DNA of 64,000 bases from Oscillospiraceae bacterium (GTDB lineage: Bacteria; Bacillota; Clostridia; Oscillospirales; Acutalibacteraceae), in contig JAAYOC010000024.1 of the NCBI GenBank assembly GCA_012520505.1, positions 1 to 64,000 on the forward strand, read 5' to 3'. Below the pieces are notes generated by a model. It worked only from the letters and a program-made list of their open reading frames with translations. It did not search any database and was not told the origin of the DNA. Below are positions 1-6,304 of this stretch, piece by piece. The first letter of the stretch is position 1; each line of letters opens with the position of its first letter. The position numbers and the translations under genes were made by a program.

Positions 1-13
1 ATATTTAAAAAAC

Positions 14-89
14 GGCCCGTTGGTCAAGTGGCCTAAGACTCCGGCCTCTCACGCCGGCGACACGGGTTCGAATCCCGTACGGGTCACCA
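14..89 (+). tRNA. tRNA-Glu (CTC)
   Basis: A full cloverleaf can be folded. The 7-bp acceptor stem pairs 14-20 with 79-85, the anticodon stem pairs 41-45 with 53-57, the TTCGAAT loop is present and CCA is encoded at 87-89. The anticodon CTC is at 48-50, so it reads GAG codons. It lies 31 bases upstream of tRNA-Asn and the two are probably co-transcribed. Its promoter is outside the window. Confidence 0.93.
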
Positions 90-120
90 CCACTAAAACA
101 TTAATTGAGAAACTTAAAAT

Positions 121-196
121 GCCTTAATAGCTCAGTCGGTAGAGCACTCGGCTGTTAACCGAGTTGTCGTAGGTTCGAGTCCTACTTGAGGCGCCA
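121..196 (+). tRNA. tRNA-Asn (GTT)
   Basis: The acceptor stem pairs 121-127 with 186-192 and the anticodon stem pairs 147-151 with 159-163. The anticodon GTT is at 154-156, the T loop is TTCGAGT and CCA is encoded at 194-196. A terminator hairpin starts directly after CCA. The last 34 bases recur with one mismatch at 397-430. Confidence 0.95.
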
Positions 197-236
197 AAAT
201 AGAGGACACTCACCAGAGTGCCCTCTATTTTATTGT
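197..236 (+). terminator. Terminator after tRNA-Asn
   Basis: Nine base pairs join 197-205 to 222-230 and five join 207-211 to 216-220, with one internal mismatch and an ACCA loop. The right arm ends in a T-rich run. It abuts the encoded CCA. Confidence 0.85.
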
Positions 237-242
237 CTTTAA

Positions 243-430
243 GCCTCTCCTTACAACTCGGTGTAAAACAGCCGGGCTGTTAACTGGGTCAAGTACTTCC
301 GCTCCCGGTGGGAGATGAAGGAAGTGCTTGAGCAGGAAGAAACAAGGAGTATCACGAAGTGGTAGCGAGTGAGACGACTATGTTTTCTGACCGTATGTTG
401 TTGTAGGTTCGAGTCCTACTTGAGGCGCCA
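243..430 (+). pseudogene. Interrupted, degenerate tRNA-Asn copy
   Basis: The right end (397-430) matches the last 34 bases of the intact tRNA-Asn with one mismatch, including the T arm, acceptor 3' strand and encoded CCA. The left part (about 243-289) keeps a GCCT start, a TCGGT D-loop segment and an anticodon loop CTGTTAAC, but the D arm and the anticodon stem are degraded. Between them, about where the variable loop would be, lie roughly 107 extra bases with strong secondary structure. A second terminator follows. I read it as a tandem tRNA copy broken by an insertion. An eroded integration site, with the tRNA 3' end as the attachment core, is an alternative. Confidence 0.6.
289..331 (+). 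repeat. Long hairpin inside the tRNA-Asn copy
   Basis: Arms at 289-300 and 320-331 pair over 12 positions with a single G-U. Inside is a second hairpin with CTCCC at 302-306 and GGGAG at 310-314. Downstream, ATCAC-GAA-GTGGT (351-363) could form another small hairpin. No open reading frame explains this. Confidence 0.7.
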
Positions 431-474
431 AAACAAGGAACCATCCAAGAGGATGGTTCTTTTGTTTTGTTTTT
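431..474 (+). terminator. Terminator after the tRNA-Asn copy
   Basis: GAACCATCC (438-446) pairs with GGATGGTTC (451-459) around an AAGA loop, followed by a T-rich tail. The sequence differs from the first terminator, so the two copies do not share their downstream flank beyond the CCA and a few A residues. Confidence 0.85.
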
Positions 475-531
475 GGGAGAAAAATTTGTGTAAAGAAATG
501 GTGAAAATTTTAATAAACCTTTAAATATTCC

Positions 532-559
532 TTGATAAAAAAATCAGGTATTGTATAAT
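532..559 (+). promoter_or_regulatory. Promoter of the metallophosphoesterase gene
   Basis: TTGATA (532-537) and TATAAT (554-559) are 16 bp apart, just upstream of the ribosome binding site AGAGGAGAA at about 577-586. Confidence 0.75.
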
Positions 560-591
560 TTACCTACCATAAGACGAAGAGGAGAAAAAAT

Positions 592-1812
592 ATGACTAAT
601 TTCTTGATGCGTATACTCGGTCTGTTTATGAGTATTGTAATCGTATTTTCAATGACACTAAGTCCTTTGACTGCGGCAATTATTAAATCTAATTATGATT
701 ATGCAAGGTCCTTTGACAGAGTTGTTTATGAAGATGAAAAGCTTGTGCCGGTAGAGGATGAAGATGGTTGGACTTTTACAACTAACGGGGATTTTAAAAT
801 TGTTCAGTTAACCGATATTCACATTGGTGGTGGCTCTTTTTCAAAAACCAAAGATCAAAAAGCAATGAATGCGGTTGCAGCAATGATTACTGCTGAAAAA
901 CCTGACCTTGTGGTTATTACGGGTGATATGGCTTATCCTGTACCTTTCCAAGCAGGAACCTTTAATAATAGTTTTTCAAGTTTAATGCTCATTGAGCTTC
1001 TTGAAACACTCGGTGTTTATTATGCTGTTGTTTTTGGTAACCATGATTCAGAATATTACAGCACACATGATAGAGAAGCCGTTGCTGCTATGTGGGGAGC
1101 AGACCACCTTCAGTATTCTCTGTTTAAAAAAGGCCCTGAAAATGTTGACGGAGTCGGAAACTACATCATTAAGGTCAAGAATACAGATGGTATTACTAAG
1201 AATGCTTTCTTCCTCCTTGACTCGCATGCTTATACTGATGGCGATGTTTTAGGCATTCAGTGGAAATATGACAACATAAAAGAAAGTCAGATTGAATGGT
1301 ACAGACAGAACGTTCTTGCGATTGATGCAGCAAACAAAGCTATAAAACCGGAGTATCCTTTGTTTACATCGCTTGCATTCTTCCACATTCCACTTGAAGA
1401 GTATGGAATGGCTTGGAACGAGTTTAAAAACAATGGTTATAATGATACAGAAAATGTGCAGCACATAGATGGTCGTTTTAATGAAAAAGATGAAAAATCT
1501 TACTGTGGTATTTATCCTGAACAATTTTTTGAAACAATGCTTGAACTCGGTTCAACAAAAGCTACTTTTTGCGGTCATGATCATCTTAATAATGCAATTC
1601 TTAGGTATAAGGGAATCTATTTGGTTTATGGAATGAGCATTGATTATCTTGCGTATCCGGGAATTGACAAACAGGGAGCACAGCGCGGTTGTACGGTTAT
1701 AAAGCTTAATGCTGATGGTGACCTTGAAAAGATAACTCTTGAAAATTACTATCAAGATAAGTATGTAAGTAAATATCCTAAAGAAACTGTTACAATGCAG
1801 TGGGATCAATAA
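592..1812 (+). CDS. Membrane-anchored or exported metallophosphoesterase
   Basis: This 406-residue protein belongs to the calcineurin-like phosphoesterase superfamily, whose members use two metal ions to cleave phosphate esters. The metal-binding motifs appear in order: DIHIGG (D75, H77), TGDM near 110, GNHD near 149 and CGHDHLN near 330. A hydrophobic segment at residues 5-29 suggests a signal peptide or membrane anchor, so it probably acts outside the membrane. The layout resembles the bacterial and plant purple-acid-phosphatase-like group, but the substrate cannot be read from the sequence. The start has a strong AGAGGAGAA site. It is transcribed alone, between its own promoter and a convergent terminator. 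Confidence 0.85.
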   Translation: MTNFLMRILGLFMSIVIVFSMTLSPLTAAIIKSNYDYARSFDRVVYEDEKLVPVEDEDGWTFTTNGDFKIVQLTDIHIGGGSFSKTKDQKAMNAVAAMITAEKPDLVVITGDMAYPVPFQAGTFNNSFSSLMLIELLETLGVYYAVVFGNHDSEYYSTHDREAVAAMWGADHLQYSLFKKGPENVDGVGNYIIKVKNTDGITKNAFFLLDSHAYTDGDVLGIQWKYDNIKESQIEWYRQNVLAIDAANKAIKPEYPLFTSLAFFHIPLEEYGMAWNEFKNNGYNDTENVQHIDGRFNEKDEKSYCGIYPEQFFETMLELGSTKATFCGHDHLNNAILRYKGIYLVYGMSIDYLAYPGIDKQGAQRGCTVIKLNADGDLEKITLENYYQDKYVSKYPKETVTMQWDQ

Positions 1813-1882
1813 ATCATAACTGTAACATTACGATAGTTAATATTGGACACAAGAATTAAAATAGTCTAAGTTATAAAAAGAT

Positions 1883-1912
1883 AAAGCCACCCGCTTGGGT
1901 GGCTTTGTTTTG
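1883..1912. terminator. Bidirectional terminator between convergent genes
   Basis: AAAGCCACCC (1883-1892) pairs with GGGTGGCTTT (1897-1906) around a GCTT loop. T-rich sequence follows on the plus strand and an A-rich stretch precedes it, so it can serve both genes. Confidence 0.85.
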
Positions 1913-1926
1913 TATTGTTTGTTGTT

Positions 1927-3192
1927 TTATGACCAAATAAGCCAGATTACAACATATGCTGAAAGAACCGCAGTTAAGGTGAATGGAATACCAATTTTCA
2001 TAAATTCTGAGGTCTTAACCGAGTGACCTTCTTTTTTAAGAATACCGATTGCAGTGATGTTTGCAGATGCACCGATTGGAGTGATGTTACCGCCGAGTGT
2101 CGCACCTGAAAGAAGTCCAAAGTAGAGGATGAGAGGATCTACACCCATAGTTGTCGCAACACCTTGAACAACCGGAAGCATTGTTGCTACGTATGGAATA
2201 TTATCAATGAATGCAGAAAGAATAACACTGAAGAAAGTGATGATTGTATATATGAGGAAAAGATTATTTCCACCGATATTTGCAAAGAATTTTGCAATAG
2301 CATCAATTACACCGGCCTCAGTGATACCGCCGATTACAATGAAAATGCCTGTAAGAAGACCGAGAGTCTGATAATCAATTTCTTTTAAGTGTAGTTTGAA
2401 TACTGAAAGGTCTTTTTTCTTTATAGCTTCAATGATAAGACCGACTATAAAGAGACCTGTGCAGATGAGACCATTTGTAATGGAAGGTTTATTTGGAATG
2501 AATGAAACTCCTATCAAGAGGGCAAGCATAATGAGAAGGAGTATGGAAGGAACATAATTTGTTACCTTTGTGCGTTCGGTTGGTTCAATTGGTTGCTTGA
2601 GTTTCCTAAATAAATAGAGAAGTACAAATATTGTAAGGAAAGCACCAAATTCAACAATGAAGAACATGCCTGGCTTTCCTTGTAACACAAAGAAATCAAG
2701 AAAATCAAGGTTTGCATATCCACCAAGAAGAATCGAAGTAGTGTCACCAACGAGAGTTGCGGCTCCCTGTAGGTTTGAGGAAAGGGCAATAGCGATTACC
2801 ATTGGTACAGGATTTATTTCAAAGCGTTTTGAAATTGAAAGCGCAACTGGAACGACCATTAAAACAGTTGCAACATTGTCTACAAAAGCGGAAATAAATC
2901 CTGCAAAAAGTGCGAGTGATACCACTGCCCATTTGACATTTGGAACTTTTGAAACGAGTATATCTGCAAGCAAGTTTGGCATTTTAGATTCGATAAATAA
3001 GGATATAAGTCCCATTGTACCTGCAATCATAAGAAGCACATTAAAATCAATTGCTTCAAAAATTTTAGATACCGGCAGAATGCCGAGAATTACAAAAAGC
3101 AAAGCAGAACCTAGGGCAATATAATGTCTTATGTTTTGAAAAATTAAAAGTAACACATATGTAATGATAAATAGTGCAATTGCTAACTTCAT
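1927..3192 (-). CDS. SLC13/ArsB/NhaD-type permease under a manganese riboswitch
   Basis: A 421-residue polytopic membrane protein of the ion transporter superfamily that includes ArsB, NhaD and citrate-type carriers. About ten hydrophobic segments are visible, in two halves. Each half carries a family-like reentrant motif: a DNVATVLMV stretch in the first and a DNIPYVATMLP stretch in the second. I place the start at 3192 because AGGGAGG lies six bases upstream; the reading frame stays open 17 codons further but without such a site. The leader holds a yybP-ykoY riboswitch followed by a terminator, and a DtxR-type regulator diverges upstream. Family membership does not fix the ion. The riboswitch suggests manganese export or a role under manganese excess. 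Confidence 0.8.
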   Translation of the reverse strand: MKLAIALFIITYVLLLIFQNIRHYIALGSALLFVILGILPVSKIFEAIDFNVLLMIAGTMGLISLFIESKMPNLLADILVSKVPNVKWAVVSLALFAGFISAFVDNVATVLMVVPVALSISKRFEINPVPMVIAIALSSNLQGAATLVGDTTSILLGGYANLDFLDFFVLQGKPGMFFIVEFGAFLTIFVLLYLFRKLKQPIEPTERTKVTNYVPSILLLIMLALLIGVSFIPNKPSITNGLICTGLFIVGLIIEAIKKKDLSVFKLHLKEIDYQTLGLLTGIFIVIGGITEAGVIDAIAKFFANIGGNNLFLIYTIITFFSVILSAFIDNIPYVATMLPVVQGVATTMGVDPLILYFGLLSGATLGGNITPIGASANITAIGILKKEGHSVKTSEFMKIGIPFTLTAVLSAYVVIWLIWS

Positions 3193-3231
3193 GAAAACCT
3201 CCCTGGCAAGCAAAAATAGTAAAAGGGTAAT

Positions 3232-3264
3232 AAAAAAGACCATTACCGCACAGCAGTAATAGTC
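3232..3264 (-). terminator. Riboswitch expression-platform terminator
   Basis: Read on the minus strand, GACTATTAC (3264-3256) pairs with GTAATGGTC (3246-3238) with one wobble, followed by six T (3237-3232). It lies between the aptamer and the permease start. The first strand also contains the CTA that closes the aptamer P1, so the two folds compete. Confidence 0.8.
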
Positions 3265-3345
3265 TTGCCATTAACTATAGCCGGGCATATTGCCGTATTG
3301 ACGAACTATAGACACTTTTTGCGTGTGGCTACTCCCTAAACACTT
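3260..3345 (-). promoter_or_regulatory. yybP-ykoY manganese riboswitch aptamer
   Basis: On the minus strand the segment starts with TAGGGAGTAGCC, carries the internal-loop signature CGTCAATACG, and ends with GGCAAGACTA. These are the conserved blocks of the yybP-ykoY aptamer (the L1 GGGAGUAG block, the L3 CGUCA-ACG block and the closing CAAGAC). The closing stem can be drawn as TAG/CTA plus GCC/GGC, and GGC-AATAT-GCC forms an inner hairpin. In this family Mn2+ binding stabilises the aptamer and usually permits read-through of the terminator. The call rests on motif recognition, not a covariance search. Confidence 0.85.
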
Positions 3346-3350
3346 TATTA

Positions 3351-3378
3351 ATTTTAACATTTTATATTTTAAAGTCAA
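3351..3378 (-). promoter_or_regulatory. Promoter of the riboswitch-permease transcript
   Basis: On the minus strand TTGACT (3378-3373) is followed after 16 bp by TAAAAT (3356-3351), with an extended TGT just before the -10 element. Transcription would start a few bases before the aptamer. Confidence 0.65.
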
Positions 3379-3389
3379 TCTAAAATATA
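3363..3389. promoter_or_regulatory. Candidate operator between permease and DtxR-type gene
   Basis: Perfect inverted repeat TATATTTTA-N9-TAAAATATA. It covers the -35 element of the permease promoter and lies about 30 bp upstream of the regulator -10 element. The arm spacing differs from classical DtxR boxes, so assigning it to the neighbouring regulator is only an inference. Confidence 0.45.
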
Positions 3390-3417
3390 CAGGGAACTAC
3401 ACAAAACCAAAAGTTTA

Positions 3418-3426
3418 TGATATAAT
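3418..3426 (+). promoter_or_regulatory. Extended -10 promoter of the DtxR-type gene
   Basis: TGATATAAT is an extended -10 element. No good -35 hexamer lies 16-18 bp upstream. The GGGGGTGG ribosome binding site is at 3441-3448. Confidence 0.55.
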
Positions 3427-3452
3427 TTAAAAAACTTTTTGGGGGTGGAAAT

Positions 3453-3815
3453 ATGGCAGCAGTTTTTGAGTCCGGTGAAATGTATCTTGAGACCATTTAT
3501 GTTTTGTCAAAGAATAAAGACCTTGTCCGTGCGATTGATGTAAGTGAACATTTAGGATATTCAAAACCATCCGTAAGTAGAGCCCTTGGAATTCTCAAAA
3601 AAAAGAAACTCGTCGTTGTTGCAGATAGCGGAGCAATAACTCTTACAAAAGCAGGCTTAAATATTGCATCAAAAATATATGAACGTCATATAGTACTCAC
3701 AGAAGTTCTTGAAAAAATTGGTGTTTCTAAAAAAACTGCAACCAACGATGCGTGTAGGATAGAACATGTAATTTCAGATGAAACTTTTGAAAAGATAAAA
3801 GAATATATAAAATGA
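3453..3815 (+). CDS. DtxR-family metal-dependent regulator, iron-type metal site
   Basis: This 120-residue protein has the DtxR/MntR fold: a winged helix (about 8-65) and a helical dimerisation and metal-binding region (66-120). The SH3-like third domain of full DtxR is absent. The metal ligands fit DtxR/IdeR better than MntR: M10, H79, C101, E104 and H105 line up with DtxR M10, H79, C102, E105 and H106, where MntR has Asp and Glu in place of the Met and Cys. The ancillary-site residues E83 and H98 of DtxR are not matched. It diverges from the riboswitch-controlled permease and ends in its own terminator. Confidence 0.85.
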   Translation: MAAVFESGEMYLETIYVLSKNKDLVRAIDVSEHLGYSKPSVSRALGILKKKKLVVVADSGAITLTKAGLNIASKIYERHIVLTEVLEKIGVSKKTATNDACRIEHVISDETFEKIKEYIK

Positions 3816-3846
3816 GCGAACACTTTTGATGTTCGCTTATTTTATT
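3815..3846 (+). terminator. Terminator of the DtxR-type gene
   Basis: AGCGAACA (3815-3822) pairs with TGTTCGCT (3830-3837), followed by TATTTTATT. The left arm overlaps the stop codon. Confidence 0.8.
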
Positions 3847-3861
3847 ACAGTTTTATAAGAA

Positions 3862-3889
3862 TTGAATTGTTGTCAGGTTATGGTATAAT
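3862..3889 (+). promoter_or_regulatory. Promoter upstream of the XRE regulator gene
   Basis: TTGAAT (3862-3867) and an extended TGGTATAAT (-10 at 3884-3889) are 16 bp apart. Confidence 0.65.
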
Positions 3890-4055
3890 TTAAGAGAATT
3901 CTAAGACTGTAAAGGCAAACTGCTTTACATGAAAAGTTTTTAGATAAAAAGGGATATGTTTTTAAGTGTGTTGAGACTTTTATTTACTGATGGATGAAAA
4001 AATTTTATTTTTTAAAGTGAATACAAATTAATGTTGAAGGTGGCATGATTATAGG

Positions 4056-4110
4056 CTTATGCAACCATCAGTTGCATAAGTTCAAGGCGTGCTTGGTAGT
4101 ATGCAACTAC
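4056..4110. promoter_or_regulatory. Palindromes upstream of the XRE regulator, candidate operator
   Basis: CTTATGCAAC (4056-4065) and GTTGCATAAG (4071-4080) form a perfect 10-bp inverted repeat with a CATCA spacer. A second inverted repeat, GTAGT-ATGCA-ACTAC (4096-4110), shares the ATGCAAC core. Two related sites just upstream of an HTH gene suggest autoregulation. Confidence 0.55.
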
Positions 4111-4176
4111 TATTTCAGTCAAAATGAAATTGCAAAAGGCCAAATAATAGTAGGCTGAAAAAAAGGAGGAAATAGT

Positions 4177-5151
4177 ATGATTTTAGCAGATAAAATTATT
4201 GAGTTACGTAAGAAAAATAATTGGTCGCAGGAAGAATTGGCTGAAAAGCTTGGAGTGAGTAGACAGGCTGTTTCTAAATGGGAAAGTGCACAGAGTACGC
4301 CTGATTTGGAACGAATACTTGCAATGAGCGAACTTTTTGGGGTAAGCACAGATGTACTTATAAAAGATGAAATTGAGATTGATACCAAATTTGACAAAAT
4401 AGAAGAGTCAGGTAGTCCGCTTAGAAAATTAAGTATGGAAGAAGCAAATGAATATTTAAGTGTAAAATTTAAAACCGCAAGACCGTTTGCATTTGGGGTA
4501 GCACTATGCATTATGTCGTCTATTCCACCTATATTATCAGAACTTTGGAAAGACGAAGATTTAGGAGGAGCAGTTGGTGCTATTATCGCTGTATTCATCA
4601 TAGCTATTGCTGTCACTCTTTTTATACTGAATGCATTCAAACTAAAGCCTTTTGAATGGATGGAGAAAGAAGCATTTGAGACAGCGTATGGTGTAGATAG
4701 TATGGTTAAAGAGCGCTTACAAAGCTTTATGCCGAAATTCATAACTTATATTGTTGTAGGTATAGCTCTATGTGTAACGGCGGTGGCTACATTTGTAGCA
4801 ACTGATTTTTTACCAGAGCTTATCGGTGTAAAAGAAAACGTTACAATAGCTATTGGTATGTTTATTATAGCTATTGCTGTCTATTTTTTTGTAAACGCAG
4901 GAATTCTTCGAGACGGGTATAGTAAGCTGTTACAGGAAGATGACTATCATCCTGACAAGAAGGCAATAGAAAAAAAGATTGAACCGTTTATAGGTCTCTA
5001 TTGGCTTGTTATAGTTGCCGTCTATCTAGGATACAGTTTTTATACAATGAGATGGGATCAAAGCTGGATTATTTGGCCAGTAGCAGGAGTTGCATTTGCT
5101 GCTTTCTATATTGTACTTGAGATGATTTATGGAAGAAATATAAATAAGTAA
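4177..5151 (+). CDS. XRE-family HTH regulator with a C-terminal membrane domain
   Basis: The 324-residue protein begins with an XRE/Cro-type helix-turn-helix (about 5-60, with WSQEELAEKLGVSRQAVSKW as the core). A linker follows, then about six hydrophobic segments between 105 and 320. This ties a DNA-binding domain to the membrane. Similar proteins occur in Firmicutes as membrane-linked regulators, but the signal is unknown. The start has AAAGGAGG eight bases upstream. The gene is preceded by a long leader with palindromes and followed by a terminator, so it is probably monocistronic and self-regulated. Confidence 0.82.
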   Translation: MILADKIIELRKKNNWSQEELAEKLGVSRQAVSKWESAQSTPDLERILAMSELFGVSTDVLIKDEIEIDTKFDKIEESGSPLRKLSMEEANEYLSVKFKTARPFAFGVALCIMSSIPPILSELWKDEDLGGAVGAIIAVFIIAIAVTLFILNAFKLKPFEWMEKEAFETAYGVDSMVKERLQSFMPKFITYIVVGIALCVTAVATFVATDFLPELIGVKENVTIAIGMFIIAIAVYFFVNAGILRDGYSKLLQEDDYHPDKKAIEKKIEPFIGLYWLVIVAVYLGYSFYTMRWDQSWIIWPVAGVAFAAFYIVLEMIYGRNINK

Positions 5152-5167
5152 CAGTATAAAAAACAAA

Positions 5168-5202
5168 CAAGCAGTCCTCTTAAATGAGGGCTGCTTTGCT
5201 TA
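5168..5202 (+). terminator. Terminator of the XRE regulator gene
   Basis: AAGCAGTCCTC and GAGGGCTGCTT pair with one wobble around TTAAAT, followed by a short T-rich tail (TGCTTAT). Confidence 0.7.
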
Positions 5203-5293
5203 TAAATCTACAATAGTAGAAATTAAAGGGATTATTATTTTAGCTATGATAAGCGACAGCAGACAGTGATCTACAGTTGACTTTTTTTTGCTT

Positions 5294-5314
5294 GTGTATT
5301 ACAATGTAATACAC
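5294..5314. promoter_or_regulatory. Operator palindrome of the toxin-antitoxin module
   Basis: GTGTATTAC-AAT-GTAATACAC is a perfect 9-bp inverted repeat directly upstream of the antitoxin ribosome binding site. Ribbon-helix-helix antitoxins typically bind such a palindrome to repress their own operon. Confidence 0.65.
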
Positions 5315-5329
5315 AAAGGAGATATTACT

Positions 5330-5551
5330 ATGGCTATTTCAGTGAGATTGAGTGCACAAGATGAACAACTTTTTAAATCTTATGCTAAAACAAACAATAT
5401 TTCTCTATCTGAACTTTTTAGAAGTGCCGTTCTTGAAAAAATAGAAGATGAGTATGACCTTGCGGTATATAGAGAGTCTTTGGAGGAGTATAATAAAAAT
5501 CCAATTAGCTACTCACATGATGAAGTATGCAGAATGTTGGGTATCGATTGA
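5330..5551 (+). CDS. RelB/DinJ-type antitoxin (ribbon-helix-helix)
   Basis: This 73-residue protein starts with a short beta strand (MAISVRLSAQDEQLF) and two helices, as in ribbon-helix-helix antitoxins. The acidic C-terminal half would wrap the toxin. I chose the start at 5330, which has AAAGGAGAT upstream; a longer frame from 5288 would read through the operator palindrome. The stop overlaps the toxin start by one base (TGATG), so translation is coupled. It neutralises the RelE-like toxin encoded next and, with it, probably represses the operon. Confidence 0.8.
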   Translation: MAISVRLSAQDEQLFKSYAKTNNISLSELFRSAVLEKIEDEYDLAVYRESLEEYNKNPISYSHDEVCRMLGID

Positions 5552-5817
5552 TGTATACTTTAAGGTATAGTGATAGGGCAATAAAGCAATTAAGCAAGCT
5601 TGATAAAGGAACACAAAAGTTAATTTTAACTTGGATGAAAAAAAACTTAGAAAATTGCGAAAATCCGAGAATAAAAGGTAAAGAACTTACAGCAAACAAA
5701 AGCGGCGAGTGGCGGTATAGAGTGGGCGACTATCGAATTATTTGTGATATACAGGATGAGAAGTTGCTTGTTCTTGCCTTGTCTGTTGGACACAGAAAGG
5801 ATGTGTATAAAAAATAA
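5551..5817 (+). CDS. RelE/ParE-superfamily toxin, probable mRNA interferase
   Basis: This 88-residue basic protein has the compact RelE fold. Signature parts are the RIKGKELTANKSGEWRYRVGDYRI core and a C-terminal GHRKDVYKK. Family members cut mRNA in the ribosomal A site; the conserved Lys, Arg and C-terminal His/Tyr positions are compatible with activity. The start at 5551 (TGATG overlap with the antitoxin stop) fits the usual family N-terminus better than an in-frame ATG at 5527. It has no terminator of its own other than the hairpin shared with the tRNA genes. Confidence 0.82.
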   Translation: MYTLRYSDRAIKQLSKLDKGTQKLILTWMKKNLENCENPRIKGKELTANKSGEWRYRVGDYRIICDIQDEKLLVLALSVGHRKDVYKK

Positions 5818-5890
5818 AATTACAGTTAATTTTATTTTTTAACTTAAACAGGCACTCATAGCGGTTTATTTTAGTGTTGTTAAAATAAAG

Positions 5891-5920
5891 AAACCCACAA
5901 CTGTAGTAGTTGTGGGTTTT
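5891..5920. terminator. Terminator between the toxin gene and tRNA-Ser
   Basis: AAACCCACAACT (5891-5902) pairs with AGTTGTGGGTTT (5908-5919). T residues flank it in both directions, so it can end the toxin mRNA and the leftward tRNA transcript. Confidence 0.8.
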
Positions 5921-6013
5921 TGGCGGAGAAGGAGGGATTTGAACCCTCGCGACGGTCATTCCCGCCCTACTCCCTTAGCAGGGGAGCCCCTTCGGCCTCT
6001 TGGGTACTTCTCC
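5921..6013 (-). tRNA. tRNA-Ser (GCT)
   Basis: The acceptor stem GGAGAAG (6013-6007) pairs with CTTCTCC (5931-5925) and CCA is encoded (5923-5921). The anticodon stem CTCCC/GGGAG encloses CTGCTAA, with anticodon GCT at 5979-5977. A long variable arm is present, as expected for serine tRNAs. It reads AGC/AGU codons. Confidence 0.93.
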
Positions 6014-6039
6014 AAAAAGTCAATTTATATGTTGAGATA

Positions 6040-6061
6040 GGCTCGGGCTTTTGCCCGAGCC
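6040..6061 (-). other. Hairpin between the two tRNA-Ser genes
   Basis: GGCTCGGGC-TTTT-GCCCGAGCC is a perfect 9-bp stem. There is no T run after it on the minus strand, so it may be a weak terminator or a processing hairpin in a joint transcript. Confidence 0.5.
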
Positions 6062-6069
6062 CATTTCAA

Positions 6070-6160
6070 TGGCGGAGAGGAAGGGATTCGAACCCTTGTG
6101 ACGCGCGAACGTCTAACGGTTTTCAAGACCGCCCCGTTATGACCACTTCGGTACCTCTCC
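6070..6160 (-). tRNA. tRNA-Ser (TGA)
   Basis: The acceptor stem GGAGAGG pairs with CCTCTCC and CCA is encoded at 6072-6070. The anticodon stem GCGGT/ACCGT encloses CTTGAAA, with anticodon TGA at 6125-6123. A long variable arm is present. It reads UCA and related codons. Confidence 0.93.
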
Positions 6161-6194
6161 ATATTCGTTTTTTATGCCAATTGACGCGTCAATA

Positions 6195-6224
6195 ATGTTA
6201 ACATATTTGAATTGTAGTGTCAAT
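6195..6224 (-). promoter_or_regulatory. Probable promoter of the tRNA-Ser pair
   Basis: On the minus strand TTGACA (6224-6219) and TAACAT (6200-6195) are 18 bp apart. A TTGACGCGTCAA palindrome (6181-6192) lies near the expected start point. Confidence 0.45.
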
Positions 6225-6278
6225 AAGTTTTCAGCCTATTTTAAGTAAATTTCCCTATACTGAAAAAGCATAAAATGT

Positions 6279-6304
6279 CAAGATTTATACAGATATAAAT
6301 CTTG
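6279..6304. promoter_or_regulatory. Palindrome before the two-component promoter
   Basis: CAAGATTTATA-CAGA-TATAAATCTTG is an 11-bp perfect inverted repeat that abuts the -35 element of the response-regulator gene. It is a candidate binding site for that regulator or another factor. Confidence 0.5.

Larger units (their letters stand above)
3847..4176 (+). other. Long leader of the XRE regulator gene, no gene seen
   Basis: No convincing reading frame in 330 bases. The stretch holds a good promoter at 3862-3889, a hairpin TGTAAAG-N8-CTTTACA near the predicted transcript start (about 3909-3930) and two palindromes at 4056-4110. If the promoter is real, the mRNA has a leader of about 280 bases. 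A small RNA here cannot be excluded. Confidence 0.5.

Noticed and set aside
2657-3124. 155-codon frame on the plus strand
   Set aside because: It is the mirror of the permease gene, which has clear family features on the other strand.
3193-3243. 17-residue N-terminal extension of the permease
   Set aside because: It would overlap the riboswitch terminator, and the good ribosome binding site AGGGAGG precedes the later ATG.
4119-4742. 207-codon frame on the minus strand
   Set aside because: It is antisense to the XRE regulator, with Ser/Ile-rich shadow composition and no start signal.
5920-6195. Open frame of 91 codons on the plus strand
   Set aside because: It runs antisense through both tRNA-Ser genes and has no ribosome binding site.
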